From JAWLFI01 sp964627995 (GTDB taxonomy: Bacteria; Bacteroidota; Bacteroidia; Chitinophagales; Saprospiraceae), in assembly GCA_964627995.1 (NCBI GenBank), contig CAZVLN010000003.1, positions 1-64,000 on the forward strand: a stretch of 64,000 nt of DNA, read 5' to 3'. The notes under the pieces were generated by a model, which was given only the letters and a program-made list of their open reading frames with translations, did not search any database and was not told the DNA's origin. Made by a program: the position numbers and the translations under genes. This document shows, in pieces, positions 54,501-63,186 of this stretch (position 1 is the stretch's first letter; each line of letters starts with the position of its first letter).

Positions 54501-56522
54501 ACCAATGGTTCCCTCCCCATTTTCAATATCACCTGCAATCTTTAGATCCTTAATGTCATAATCATTAAATACAAAACTTTCAACGATTGATTCAAAGGTG
54601 GCATCCAGAGAATTAATATCACTTCCATTCCCACTGGATTTTAAGCTGAGGTTTAATTCCCCCAGTTGTTCATTGTTTAAGAGTTGGCCCAATTGGAGCT
54701 GTTTCACTAGCAAATCGGCATCATAGGCGATTTCACCTTTATCTGTGTAATGCCCCTGAATATCTATTTGACCTTCGGGAATTGTCAGTGACGCCACGGC
54801 ATTGAGATCGTCAAGCGCACCCTTAAAATTGCTCTGAAGCGAAATCTTTTCCGGAACTGGAATTCCCAACTCGTCCTCATCAATGAATAGAAGGACATCA
54901 TTTCTTACCGTAGTAAAGTTAAAGGTGGGGAAGTCAAGTCCCAAATCATCAATATCCATAGGGTTTAGTACTTTCCCGTTGGCTTGTATTTGGGTTTTCC
55001 CACCCCATTTTATTTTTGAGTTGGGAATGCGGATTGATGAAAGTCTTCCGGTGGCCACGAGATTTCCATTGAACCTCTTTTTGCTCAAAGCGACAAGGGT
55101 TTCATTGGACTTCAACTTCGGCTGAAAGCGAAACACCTCATTTAAGTCCACATCAAAGTTCTCAATATTGAGGTTTACTGTTGTACTTTCCGGTTGATTG
55201 ATAAGTTCATGTATAGAGTTGTATTGAATGGCAAAAGAAGTGTTGACCTTATTCTTATTTAACTGTATTTTGAAATCTGAAAAATCAGATCGATTTTCAT
55301 CTATGGTCGTCGCAAAGGATAATTCGCTTAGATTTAAACCGGATTGCTCTTTAAATCTCGAGTCAGTTATGTTTGCTTCAAAAGCCTGTTCTTTCAAAGA
55401 AATATCATCTGCAACGAAATAAAAATCATTCAAAATAATCACCTCAGGATTGAAAATGCCGGGCTGAGGCTTTGCATCGTTTAGGGCGTAACGAATATTA
55501 TTATTGGTGAAATTAACTTTGGACAGGGAGATCGTCCAGTCCGGCCATTCAAAGCTACCCGGAGTTTCAGCGGCTTGCGTTGAATCTGCTTCCTCAGCGG
55601 CTTGAACTGCTTCTTTGGAAGATAGTTGGGCGCTAATTGTTGAATTGTGGAGTCCCAAATGATTCATGTCAATGATATTCTTAGATAAATCTGCCATGGG
55701 AAGCTCAATCGACAATTCGCCAATATCAGCAACGGTATGGATACCATCGGGAATGGATTTGAAATTTGTACTGACGTTTTTTAGTATAAGTTCATCGACA
55801 ATTACAACCGGGAGGGTCGTGCTAGCCGTTTCTTCGCTTTCAGCAACAGGAAGTAATTGCAAAAATTGAAGGTCTGTATTAAAAATTTCGGCTTTTGAAA
55901 TATGGAAATTCATTGTTTCCATATCCATCTTATTCATCTCCAGATTTAACTTCCCTAGGTTTAGGTAGGATTCTATACCTCCTACTTCATCATTATATTT
56001 TAGGTTAAAATCTGAAAAATAGACGTCCTTTATATAAAAGTCCATTGGTGAAGACTCCGGCTCCTCATCTGTTTTTTTTGCTTCTTCTGTTTCTTCAAAA
56101 GCATCAATCAAAAATTGATAATTGAACCCTTCAATGCTATCTTTTCTAGATACATTGGCTTTGAGGCCGTACCATTCCACGAAGTTTACACCAATAGCGT
56201 CCCCCATTAATACCGGCCAAAGCGGCACATCGACTTCAAGGTTTTTTGAATAGACCAAAGTATCTCCTTTTTGATCTTCGAGATACAAGCCATCGAGAAA
56301 CACATTTCCAGAAAAGGTGATGAATAGCCTGTCGACTTCAACTTTTGTGTTGGTTTTGTCGGACACATAAGAGGTCGCTTTTTCGACAATTATACTTTGC
56401 CCCCAAGGGCTTCTAATCAGCAAAATGAGAAGAATAAATAGCACTAGGAAGGCCAGCAGAACTCTTGCAATTCTTCTTAACCATCTAAACCTTACTTTTT
56501 TTTCTTGCTTTTCCTCTTTCAA
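51492..56522 (-). CDS. tamB: TamB: inner-membrane-anchored translocation/assembly protein
   Basis: Very long protein, 1676 residues. One N-terminal helix (VLLAFLVLFILLILLIR, about 20-36) followed by a long repetitive beta-rich stretch that should form the hydrophobic groove spanning the periplasm, and a C-terminal DUF490/TamB domain (about 1240-1660) with FDANLDVRAIYRV, NLDMPEGEKGAVGGQVY, VELDFGIDSYTDYQ and RKKLFNDRLIVSVG. With TamL it moves lipids or assembles outer-membrane proteins. The start appears to be TTG 56520-56522; the next ATG is about 100 residues downstream, past the membrane anchor. The gene is followed immediately by tamL. Confidence 0.92.
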   Translation of the reverse strand: MKEEKQEKKVRFRWLRRIARVLLAFLVLFILLILLIRSPWGQSIIVEKATSYVSDKTNTKVEVDRLFITFSGNVFLDGLYLEDQKGDTLVYSKNLEVDVPLWPVLMGDAIGVNFVEWYGLKANVSRKDSIEGFNYQFLIDAFEETEEAKKTDEEPESSPMDFYIKDVYFSDFNLKYNDEVGGIESYLNLGKLNLEMNKMDMETMNFHISKAEIFNTDLQFLQLLPVAESEETASTTLPVVIVDELILKNVSTNFKSIPDGIHTVADIGELSIELPMADLSKNIIDMNHLGLHNSTISAQLSSKEAVQAAEEADSTQAAETPGSFEWPDWTISLSKVNFTNNNIRYALNDAKPQPGIFNPEVIILNDFYFVADDISLKEQAFEANITDSRFKEQSGLNLSELSFATTIDENRSDFSDFKIQLNKNKVNTSFAIQYNSIHELINQPESTTVNLNIENFDVDLNEVFRFQPKLKSNETLVALSKKRFNGNLVATGRLSSIRIPNSKIKWGGKTQIQANGKVLNPMDIDDLGLDFPTFNFTTVRNDVLLFIDEDELGIPVPEKISLQSNFKGALDDLNAVASLTIPEGQIDIQGHYTDKGEIAYDADLLVKQLQLGQLLNNEQLGELNLSLKSSGNGSDINSLDATFESIVESFVFNDYDIKDLKIAGDIENGEGTIGSAYKDENLDLVLESFIQLDSISPRFVVDLNLKGADLKALGVTDKEIRGALVLHGDFKGNADSFTLSSNIKEGKAIYDNQSYLLGDLDINALVQPDTTSVDISNKMLDLKLRSNANPENFSVALQDHLRKYLSDTSLSETPVAFVNKSTQKPVELKLDGRLHNAPILGGVFIDRLQELDKIDFRMDFSETNQSLSVNIFSPHIDYDDSVLDSLTLDVYSDFESFDFDFGFQSLTSGPVAISKTALNGSIVDQKLFLDFHSLYKGEKIVQVNSEMSRRADTVRFHIKPSELLLNKKEWSIPQENEMVYTENQLVFSSFSISRNSQLFELSSSLLETEKEQLGVRFENFRLSDFLNYLNPEETLATGRLNGNVIVEEPFLSPGLLANLQIEELNVMKVPLGNLALDAKEVSEDNYDLNLVLNGGDIDLDITGGYQSAEEEAKLDLNLVLNELKMSAIEGFSDGELTDTKGILTGEMEIGGTTSEPNYEGSIQFKEAGFRVTKLNAGFLLRDETMQINNEGLFLDKLKILDERENKFVVKGSILAESFTNPEFDLQFNAKDFSALNATKGDNELFYGTAVFDVDGRLTGNLDLPRLNVNLKVGAATDITYILMDSELEIEERDGVVVFVDREDPDEVRTQKRAESYTAKGFAVDANIAVHEDAVFNVIIDERTGDKLRVGGDADLRFGIEPNGRTTLTGKYTMQKGHFEMNLYNVVKKRFEIVSGSSVSWSGDPFDANLDVRAIYRVETSAASLMTSGGVGMDNRYRQELPFLVYLNVDGQLTEPLLTFNLDMPEGEKGAVGGQVYGRIQQLNQQEAELNKQVFSLLVLNRFFPQSGSDGSGGGTMAIAQDNLNEALSDQLNMFSDQLLGETGVELDFGIDSYTDYQAEGPQDRTQVDITARKKLFNDRLIVSVGSEVDVQGNSQNPNELNPIIGNVSIEYLLTENGRLRLKGFRRNQFENVIDGQVIVNGIALTFSREFNEYKELFAKSVQEELEKTQAEEDDEE

Positions 56523-57143
56523 ATTCTATTTACCCTTAATATAATAATATTATAATTTCTTGTTTGATTTTTATAGAAACCAACGCTGAGGCACACCCTC
56601 AGTCATCAAATTATGCTAGCGAGTATCGGTTATGTAATTTTATGAACAGACCTTATATTCTCCTATTGAATACCAACCATCGAGGTTTTACAGCTTTTTT
56701 TGCCCTACTTTGTCCTGAGTCTATCGAATATAAGGCCGGACATCAACTAATACATAGCATGACTGAATACAGGCTTTTTATATTATCCCATGGCGATTTC
56801 CCTCGGCTTTGGCATCGTGTTTGCCACCCCCGGAAGACCTCTCTCATTCACTCCAGGGGGTAGAATAAGACCGTATTCAATCCCTGCTAGATATTTTTCT
56901 TTCAGCTTCTTTTTTGGCCGGCTCCGCGCCCGCTGACTGCGGTCGCGGTCGGGCTATACGCTTGTAGTGCGCACACCCCGTGCGGGCCGTCCTAAAGCTG
57001 CGGAGTCTGTAGCAGCCTATCCTCGCTAAGGTCGGGCCACACACGTGTCGCACGCACTATCGCTGCTATCCCTGCCGGAAAAGTCCAAATGGTTGTGGCT
57101 AGGCGTCCTTGTTTGCTGTGCCATAACCAGTTCATTCCTCTCT
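56523..57143. other. Spacer with a modular repeat
   Basis: 620 bp between tamB and a barrel gene. 56925-57085 is a GC-rich element with GGTCGGGCTATACGCTTGTA, GTGCGCACACCCCGTGCGGG and GCACGCACTATCGCTGCTAT, a relative of the modular family. The first 370 bp have a short non-coding frame only. Confidence 0.5.
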
Positions 57144-57827
57144 TTACCACCTGTATCCTATCGTCATGTCAAAGCGCAATGGATTATGCCATTCCCAGGA
57201 CTCTTCAATACTTGAAGCGAAAAGAATATTATCAACTTTTTGGAAATTAAATGCTCTTGCATCAAAACCAATAACAACATGCTGCCACTGATACCTAAGC
57301 CCCAACCTACATTGAATGTCTTCCAATTCAAAGGTGCTTTCGGAATAGGGGAAACCTCTCCAGGAACTTTCTGAAAGTGTAATGCGCCGATGCACTAACC
57401 AGTTAGACTCGACAAGAGCAGAAAGATAAAAATTGTCTGTGACCTCAAACCAGCATGAAATAGAGGTAGGAGCACTGAGTTTGGTATATCTATTTTGATA
57501 AAGCAAGACACCAAGAACAGGCCCATCAGAAAAATGACCATGGTCAAATGTTCGTTTCATTGTTGCTTTTTCATAGTTGAATCCAAGCCCTCCGAAAATG
57601 TGCAAACGATTTATACCTACCAGCTTTCGCTGTATGAGACCTCCGGCATGGTATGTCCCATATTCTTCTGGCGGCATCGTAAGCAGACGTTCTTGTTTAA
57701 AATTTCTTTTGTCGTGGGCTTCTATTCCTGCATTGAGACTCACTATCCAATCGCCGATGGGTTCCGTTTGACCCCATACCGACTGAATAAGGAATACAAC
57801 GACAATAGTTAACAGATACTTTTTCAT
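57144..57827 (-). CDS. Predicted outer-membrane barrel protein
   Basis: Protein of 227 residues with a signal peptide (MKKYLLTIVVVFLIQSVWGQ; ATG 57827 was chosen for this). The rest contains amphipathic strands ending in aromatic RFDMTIGYRW, consistent with a 10-strand or similar barrel. Single Cys residues near 127 and 180. I do not recognise a named family. Monocistronic as far as seen. Confidence 0.65.
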   Translation of the reverse strand: MKKYLLTIVVVFLIQSVWGQTEPIGDWIVSLNAGIEAHDKRNFKQERLLTMPPEEYGTYHAGGLIQRKLVGINRLHIFGGLGFNYEKATMKRTFDHGHFSDGPVLGVLLYQNRYTKLSAPTSISCWFEVTDNFYLSALVESNWLVHRRITLSESSWRGFPYSESTFELEDIQCRLGLRYQWQHVVIGFDARAFNFQKVDNILFASSIEESWEWHNPLRFDMTIGYRW

Positions 57828-58021
57828 AATTTCAAATCTTATCAATTCAAACTTAAATTTTTTTGTTCTTCTTTTTACACTGAAGCATAATGGATTTCGT
57901 CTATGATAATTGCGGGGATGTTCAACCGCTTTCTTGGCCGTCTACCATAAATAGAGCTAAAATATCTTTATTTCTAAGCCATCAGACCATATGTGTTACA
58001 GCCGCTGTAAGCGCTTCGGAT

Positions 58022-58741
58022 TTACTCTTCTGGCGATTTTCCAATCATTTTTTTTGACATTCGCTTAACGACAATCGATATCAGAACCACGCCAATAACT
58101 GTAGGTAGAATGAAGTTCAAAACGTTGTTATTGAATACGTTCTGAATAGACGTAAAAGCTGTCACTGCAGCAATAAATGAAATACTCATTCTATTAAAAT
58201 GCTCAAAATACCAGTCTAATTTTCCATACTTACTGACTACTTTAGGACCTATGCCAAGGTACTTTCTAATATCTTTTTGGGTTGTCAATAAGAAAAGTAA
58301 CCCAAAAACTAAAAAAATGATTCCAAAAGATGAATCACCAGAAATGAGAAGTTTTACTCCGTAATACAAGATGGCAACCATTACTAAAGCACCAGCTACG
58401 ATAATAATTTTATTGAAAAGCCCTACTGGATTATTCTTAAAATTGGCAATTCTAGAACCTGTAAGCGCAAAATAAAAGCCAAAAATCCCAATTAAAGTGA
58501 TTAGCGGACCACCAAGATATGCTCCTGTTGCTAAGAGTAATAGCCATCCATAAAGGTATATTTTACCAAGGGTTATGTGAATTTTGCCACCTTTCTTTAA
58601 AACAAACTGCAATAATCCGATCGCAAAAATCAGAACTCCTGAAATGGAATGAATTTGAAGAATAATATCTCTTGTCATCAACTGCTGATTTATTTTTATT
58701 ACACCTAACCACTGGAAAGATACGAAGTATTTTGTGCTCAT
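58022..58741 (-). CDS. DUF2306-like membrane protein
   Basis: Inner-membrane protein of 239 residues with about seven helices. Helix 1, IHSISGVLIFAIGLLQFVLKKGGKIHITLGKIY, has the pattern of two His residues flanking a helix seen in DUF2306-type proteins, which may bind heme or another metal. The rest is hydrophobic with little similarity I can name. Start at ATG 58741 is uncertain; ATG 58678 (MTRDIILQIHS) is also good and would shorten the protein by 21 residues. Confidence 0.6.
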   Translation of the reverse strand: MSTKYFVSFQWLGVIKINQQLMTRDIILQIHSISGVLIFAIGLLQFVLKKGGKIHITLGKIYLYGWLLLLATGAYLGGPLITLIGIFGFYFALTGSRIANFKNNPVGLFNKIIIVAGALVMVAILYYGVKLLISGDSSFGIIFLVFGLLFLLTTQKDIRKYLGIGPKVVSKYGKLDWYFEHFNRMSISFIAAVTAFTSIQNVFNNNVLNFILPTVIGVVLISIVVKRMSKKMIGKSPEE

Positions 58742-58802
58742 TTCCTAAAATTTTATAGTTCAATTTTTGATCTTGTTGCTCTTATGACTGCTATGCCTGG
58801 CG

Positions 58803-58838
58803 GGCGCGCCGCTATCACTGGTGATGGGTCCGGGTTCT
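58803..58838. repeat. Partial CACCAGTGATA element, copy 4
   Basis: GCGCGCCGCTATCACTGGTG followed by ATGGGTCCGGGTTC, the same sequence as 38975-39010 and the reverse complement of parts of 8525-8555 and 46228-46265. Confidence 0.65.
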
Positions 58839-59209
58839 TTTATTGCCAAAAAATGGGCTGCAGGGTAAGAGGGTCCAATGGTCTGAACCACTGACTTTGC
58901 CCTGCCGAAGCTGGAATCGAAAGAGGTGCATTGCCCCGCCGAAGCTTAGGCGTAGGAGGTGTTGATGGGATTAAATGATGACCATGATTAAAGACGGTGA
59001 TGTTGAGGGAGGCGGTTTTTTTAATGGTTTTTTGGTGGTGTTGTTTCTGTTGGGTTCAGAATCACGGACGATAGTGCCACCAAAGGCGGTATGAAACGGA
59101 TTAAAGGGGGATGAGTTGATCAGAAACGGTGGAATACGGCCCAGTACTTCCTTTAAGGTGAGCATCCATAAAAGGGATGGTGGGCGCACTGGCATCCTAA
59201 TATTATGGT

Positions 59210-59325
59210 GTAGCTATCATGCAGTCGGGCATTAAGGTCGATACGGAATCGCTCCTCGAGAAATGGAGCGTACGGCGTGTAAGCGGTGTAAATGGCTTAC
59301 TGTTTAAGCCATTTAGCGAAACGAG
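59210..59325. repeat. GCAGTCGGGCATTAAGGTCG element, copy 2
   Basis: Matches 46415-46495 with one or two changes over the first 40 bases and weaker similarity beyond. Confidence 0.75.
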
Positions 59326-59330
59326 CGGCT

Positions 59331-59410
59331 GGAGCGATCGGAAAGACATTACAGCCCAAGGGCTTTTCCACCCTTTTTGGCCGCTCAAAAAGGGTGATGA
59401 AAGATGTGGG
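59331..59410. repeat. GGCCGNTCAAAAAGG element, copy 2
   Basis: Matches 8142-8222; a partial third copy is at 59528-59572. Confidence 0.7.
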
Positions 59411-59832
59411 CGTGCCACGAGCGCAGCCAACGAAACAGGTGATGAAGGCCCAGCCCGGCGGCTTTTTCCAATTTTCCAGAGCGCACACCGTGCGTTCTGG
59501 TCCCGTCAGCGTGCTAAAGCACGCTGCAGTGGGGTTGGCCGCTCAAAAAGGATGATGAAAGGAGTGGGCTTGCCCAGTGCCCATGCCCTTCTCGAATACA
59601 AAGGCACGCTGCAGCGAGGTTGGTCTTCAAAAAGCGCCGAACCGAGCCCGCCGACTTGAGTTTGCAGAAGGGCTGAAGGGTCCAACCGAGTAAGCTTTTG
59701 GTCGGACGGGAAGACCAGGTTAGGGAAAAGAGAAATAGGAAAAAAGAGTTACCTTTCACATGAAATTGGCCGGAAAATATTGCGGAAGGCTTAAGCGTAC
59801 AGCCATCACGGGGCTGAAAATGATACGAGCAT

Positions 59833-60393
59833 ATGAAAATAAAACAATCACTGCTGATTCGGCAACTTAGAGCACTTACCCAGACAGCTCAGGCTCAAGC
59901 AAAGGAGTTTCAGAGCTATTCTATCGAGCAATTAAACTATAAATCTAGTCCCACGGATTGGAGTGTATTGGAATGTATGGAGCATTTATGCTTATACGGT
60001 AAGTTTTATCTCCCCGAAATTGAAGACAGCATAAAGAAGGGGACACATATTGAGGAAGTGCAATTTAAAAGTGGGTTTATTGGCAATTACTTTGTCAATA
60101 TGATCAAAGCGACCAATGCTAAAAAGATAAAAGCAACTAAGCCCATGGACCCAACGGGCTCTGAGCTCGATCTCTCTACGCTTAATGAGTTTTTAAGGCA
60201 GCTGGAGTGGCTCGACGCATTATTGGTTGAGGCGCAAAATGTAGACCTTACAAAGGTGAAAACGGCTATATCCCTTACGAGATTTATAAAATTGAGACTT
60301 GGAGACACCTTGCGATTTGTAGTCCATCACAACGACCGACATCTTTTACAAGCAAAACGCATAGACCTTAAGTTACCGGCAAAGTCAAGTTAA
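59833..60393 (+). CDS. DinB-family protein
   Basis: Protein of 186 residues with the four-helix DinB fold. Metal-binding histidines are in ECMEHLCLYGKFY and near the C terminus in FVVHHNDRHLLQAK, matching the three-His site of the family; LDALLVEAQ and WSVLECMEHL helices are typical. Members include thiol transferases and many unassigned proteins. It is cytosolic and alone. It lies beyond the repeat-rich spacer. Confidence 0.85.
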   Translation: MKIKQSLLIRQLRALTQTAQAQAKEFQSYSIEQLNYKSSPTDWSVLECMEHLCLYGKFYLPEIEDSIKKGTHIEEVQFKSGFIGNYFVNMIKATNAKKIKATKPMDPTGSELDLSTLNEFLRQLEWLDALLVEAQNVDLTKVKTAISLTRFIKLRLGDTLRFVVHHNDRHLLQAKRIDLKLPAKSS

Positions 60394-60542
60394 ACGGCAG
60401 GGTAATAGTGAAAAGCAGCGCAAAGGACTAAAAATGCCTCTCAGCATAATTGTCCATTGCATCGATAGAGTAAGACCTGTAAGGTTTATATTGGTTTCCA
60501 CCACGGTCCATTCAGATTTATTTTCTATAACCCAGGAAAAAT

Positions 60543-60573
60543 TTGAAGTATTGCACTATTAATCGTAATATTG
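60543..60573 (+). promoter_or_regulatory. Promoter of the arsR operon
   Basis: -33 TTG at 60543-60545, 20 bp spacer, -7 TAATATTG at 60566-60573 (one mismatch to TAnnTTTG). The ArsR start follows at 60597. Confidence 0.5.
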
Positions 60574-60580
60574 CAATTAA
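60559..60580 (+). promoter_or_regulatory. Candidate ArsR operator palindrome
   Basis: 22 bp imperfect palindrome TTAATCGTAAT/ATTGCAATTAA (9 of 11 pairs) overlapping the -7 box, 16 bp before the ArsR start. Its position suits repression in the absence of metal. ArsR binding is inferred. Confidence 0.55.
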
Positions 60581-60596
60581 CAAATAAAAGGTTGTA

Positions 60597-60929
60597 ATGG
60601 GTGTAGTCAAAACGGAAATGTTTACCGAGCAACAAAACGAAATTGCTCTTTTTGCTAAAGTATTAGGACATCCCGCAAGAGTAGGAATTTTACAACACTT
60701 GTTTAAAATTGACACTTGTGTCTGCGGAGCCCTGGTAAACGAAATTGGTCTGGCTCAACCCACTATCTCTCAGCATCTAAAAGAATTAAAGCACTTGGGC
60801 TTAATCAAAGGGAACGTCGAAGGCACAAGCGTTTGCTATTGTATCCATAAAGAGAATTGGGCAGCTATGAAATCCAAGCTGACTGCTTTCCTTAATCAAG
60901 ATGTAACCGAAAAGAACGATTGCTGTTAA
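60597..60929 (+). CDS. arsR: ArsR/SmtB-family metalloregulator
   Basis: Repressor of 110 residues with a winged helix: ALFAKVLGHPARVGILQHL, then GLAQPTISQHLKELKHLGL (recognition helix) and the wing GTSVCYCI. Cys41 and Cys43 (DTCVCGALV) fall in helix alpha3, the As(III)-binding site of classical ArsR; Cys80, Cys82 and the terminal CC are further possible ligands. It probably controls itself and the next gene through the palindrome upstream. As/Sb sensing is inferred. Confidence 0.88.
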   Translation: MGVVKTEMFTEQQNEIALFAKVLGHPARVGILQHLFKIDTCVCGALVNEIGLAQPTISQHLKELKHLGLIKGNVEGTSVCYCIHKENWAAMKSKLTAFLNQDVTEKNDCC

Positions 60930-60978
60930 AAACTTTAAATCCACTGATTGCATTGACGCAACAACAAAAAAATTAATT

Positions 60979-61449
60979 ATGAAATTATCACAAATAAAAA
61001 CTGTATTAAGAGAGGTCGAAACCATGGGCTTTCAATTACCCAATGGAGAACTAGTGCCCAGCCATTTTCACGTTACAGAGGTTGGGAAAATCACGAAGCA
61101 CTTTATGGACTGTGGTGGAACGGAAAGGCTTGAGCAAGTGGTAAATTTTCAACTTTGGAATGCAGACGATTACGACCATAAACTACAGCCCCAAAAGCTA
61201 TTGAACATTATTGAGCTTTCAGAGGACCGCTTGGACATTGGCGATTTAGAAATTGAAGTGGAATACCAGGCAGGGACTATTGGAAAATTTGGTCTGGAGT
61301 TTGACGGCCAATATTTCTTGTTGACTAAAAAACAAACCGATTGTTTAGCAAAAGAGAATTGTGGGATCCCGGACGAAAAGCCCCCTGTGCAGTTACAGGA
61401 GGCAAAGGACTCTTCTTCTCCTTGCACTCCTGGAGGTGGTTGCTGCTAA
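60979..61449 (+). CDS. DUF6428-like protein of the ars locus
   Basis: Protein of 156 residues starting 49 bp after arsR. The body (VPSHFHVTEVGKITKHFMDCGG; VVNFQLWNADDYDHKLQPQ) matches the DUF6428 family found next to ArsR in Bacteroidota. The Cys-rich end, CLAKENCGIP and CTPGGGCC, could bind arsenite. No arsenate reductase or Acr3/ArsB exporter follows; the next gene is unrelated. Confidence 0.78.
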   Translation: MKLSQIKTVLREVETMGFQLPNGELVPSHFHVTEVGKITKHFMDCGGTERLEQVVNFQLWNADDYDHKLQPQKLLNIIELSEDRLDIGDLEIEVEYQAGTIGKFGLEFDGQYFLLTKKQTDCLAKENCGIPDEKPPVQLQEAKDSSSPCTPGGGCC

Positions 61450-61779
61450 AAGGGTCGGCACAAAAAATCTTTGGGTTCAGGGTGCCATTTATGGGATTTT
61501 CTTTTGGTTCCATTATCCAAGGGTGAAAAGCTTCTGACTTCATCTTGAAAAAATGAGATACAACTCAGGAATTTCAATTATTTTGTGGGCAAATGCAGGA
61601 TCGGAAAAAATTCCTGAAGTAGAAGAGCGTTTTTGAGGGCGTGCAGGTGGATGAAGAGAATGAAACAGAACAACCCCATCAGCTGCGCTGGCAAAAAAGA
61701 AAAGCATCCTATCTCCGGGTCTTAGCCGTCGGCAGTTTTACCACCAGGAAATATATACAGTTATTATGATAGATACGAA
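61450..61779. other. Spacer with a possible gene remnant
   Basis: 330 bp. An open stretch near 61635-61770 encodes a charged segment (VDEENETEQPHQLRWQKRKA) ending TGA at about 61769, but an upstream TAG in frame and no good start speak against a full gene. It may be the end of a lost ars-linked or other gene. Confidence 0.35.
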
Positions 61780-63186
61780 ATGAAGAATACATATTTTGAT
61801 TTAGTGGAGCAAAGCTTCTATTTCCCACAGGATGGTTTTGACTTGCGGAATGGGAATTTAACCTTTCACGGCGTCTCCTTAAAGCACTTAATCCAGAAGC
61901 ATGGGACCCCTTTTCGGTTAATTTATTTGCCTAAGATTGGGGACCAAATTAAAAAAGCCAAAAACTTATTCAAAAGGGCGATAAAAAATAACAACTATAG
62001 AGGGGAGTACAATTTCTGTTATTGTACTAAATGCAACCACTTTTTTCATGTTGTAAATGAAGCGGTCAAGCATCACGTAGATTTAGAAACGTCATCCTCA
62101 TTTGATATTGACCTAATATGTTCTTTATATGAAAAGGGAAAGATTTCAAAGGAGGTCAAGATCATTCACAACGGCTATAAAACCGAGGATTACCTGAGAA
62201 AAATTATTGAATTGCAACAGATGGGGTTCAAGAATTCTATCATCATACTGGATAGTACCAACGAACTTCATCGCTTGCTTAAAACGAACACAAAGCACCC
62301 CATAAAAATAGGGCTGCGCATGGCCATCAACGAGGAAGCGCAATCGGCCTATTATACCTCCAGATTAGGTATTCCCTATGCTGAAATTCCTGCCTTTTTC
62401 AATGACGAAATAAAGGACAATGACAAAGTGGAGCTAAAGATGTTGCACTTTTTTGTGGACTCGGGTATTAAAGATACGCCGTACTATTGGGGCCAATTTC
62501 AAAAGGCCCTTAAGCTGTTTGTTGAATTGAAAAAGAAAAGTAAAGATTTGGATTCGTTTAACTTAGGTGGTGGGTTTCCTATTCGAAATCATCTGGGCTT
62601 TGAATACGATTTCGAATACATGATCAACGAAATTGTGTCTAACATTAAAAACGCATGTGCGGAGCATGATATTCCGGAACCGGACATTTACACAGAGTTT
62701 GGAAAGTATACGGTAGGCGAGTCCGGCGCTATAATCTTCCAGGTTTTAGAACAGAAACAGCAAAATGACAATGAAACCTGGTATATCATTGATAACAGCT
62801 TGATGAATACCATACCCGATGCCTGGTCTATTCAGGAGAAATTCATTTTATTACCCATAAATAAATGGAATAATGAGTACGGCCGGGCAAATATTGGAGG
62901 GATCAGCTGTGACCATTCTGATTATTACAATTCAGAAGAGTTAAATCAGGAGGTTTTGCTTCCTATGTATAAAAAGGACGATAAGGAGCCTTTATACCTG
63001 GGATTTTTCCATACCGGAGCCTATCAGGACGCTGTTAGCGGGTATGGTGGTATTAAACACTGCCTAATCCCTTCGCCCAAGCACGTCATTATCGACAGAG
63101 ATGATGAGGGAAACGTGATTGATACGGTGTACAGAGAAGAGCAATCAGTAAATGAGATGTTTAAAATTTTGGGCTACAATGACTAA
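61780..63186 (+). CDS. speA: Arginine decarboxylase, PLP fold III (biosynthetic)
   Basis: Enzyme of 468 residues that converts arginine to agmatine. The PLP Lys is K84 in FCYCTKCNHFF, followed by ETSSSFD, ILDSTNELHRLL and the glycine-rich phosphate site FNLGGGFPIRNH; EFGKYTVGESG and GGISCDHSDYY contribute to the active site at the dimer interface. Length and motifs match the short Bacteroidota-type decarboxylases rather than the 630-residue E. coli SpeA. It overlaps the agmatinase gene by 8 bases, so it makes agmatine for the next enzyme. Confidence 0.87.
   Translation: MKNTYFDLVEQSFYFPQDGFDLRNGNLTFHGVSLKHLIQKHGTPFRLIYLPKIGDQIKKAKNLFKRAIKNNNYRGEYNFCYCTKCNHFFHVVNEAVKHHVDLETSSSFDIDLICSLYEKGKISKEVKIIHNGYKTEDYLRKIIELQQMGFKNSIIILDSTNELHRLLKTNTKHPIKIGLRMAINEEAQSAYYTSRLGIPYAEIPAFFNDEIKDNDKVELKMLHFFVDSGIKDTPYYWGQFQKALKLFVELKKKSKDLDSFNLGGGFPIRNHLGFEYDFEYMINEIVSNIKNACAEHDIPEPDIYTEFGKYTVGESGAIIFQVLEQKQQNDNETWYIIDNSLMNTIPDAWSIQEKFILLPINKWNNEYGRANIGGISCDHSDYYNSEELNQEVLLPMYKKDDKEPLYLGFFHTGAYQDAVSGYGGIKHCLIPSPKHVIIDRDDEGNVIDTVYREEQSVNEMFKILGYND

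Larger units (their letters stand above)
58742..59832. other. 1.09 kb repeat-rich spacer
   Basis: No gene is supported; the frame 59219-59659 is made of repeats. Elements in order: CACCAGTGATA partial copy (58803-58838), GCCGAAGCTTAGGCGTAGGA (58933-58962), fragment TTTCTGTTGGGTTCAGAATC (59044-59065), the GCAGTCGGGCATTAAGGTCG element (59210-59325), the GGCCGCTCAAAAAGG element (59331-59410) and a partial copy of it (59528-59572). Confidence 0.65.

Noticed and set aside
59219..59659. 146-codon frame
   Set aside because: It consists of three dispersed repeats and has no family features.
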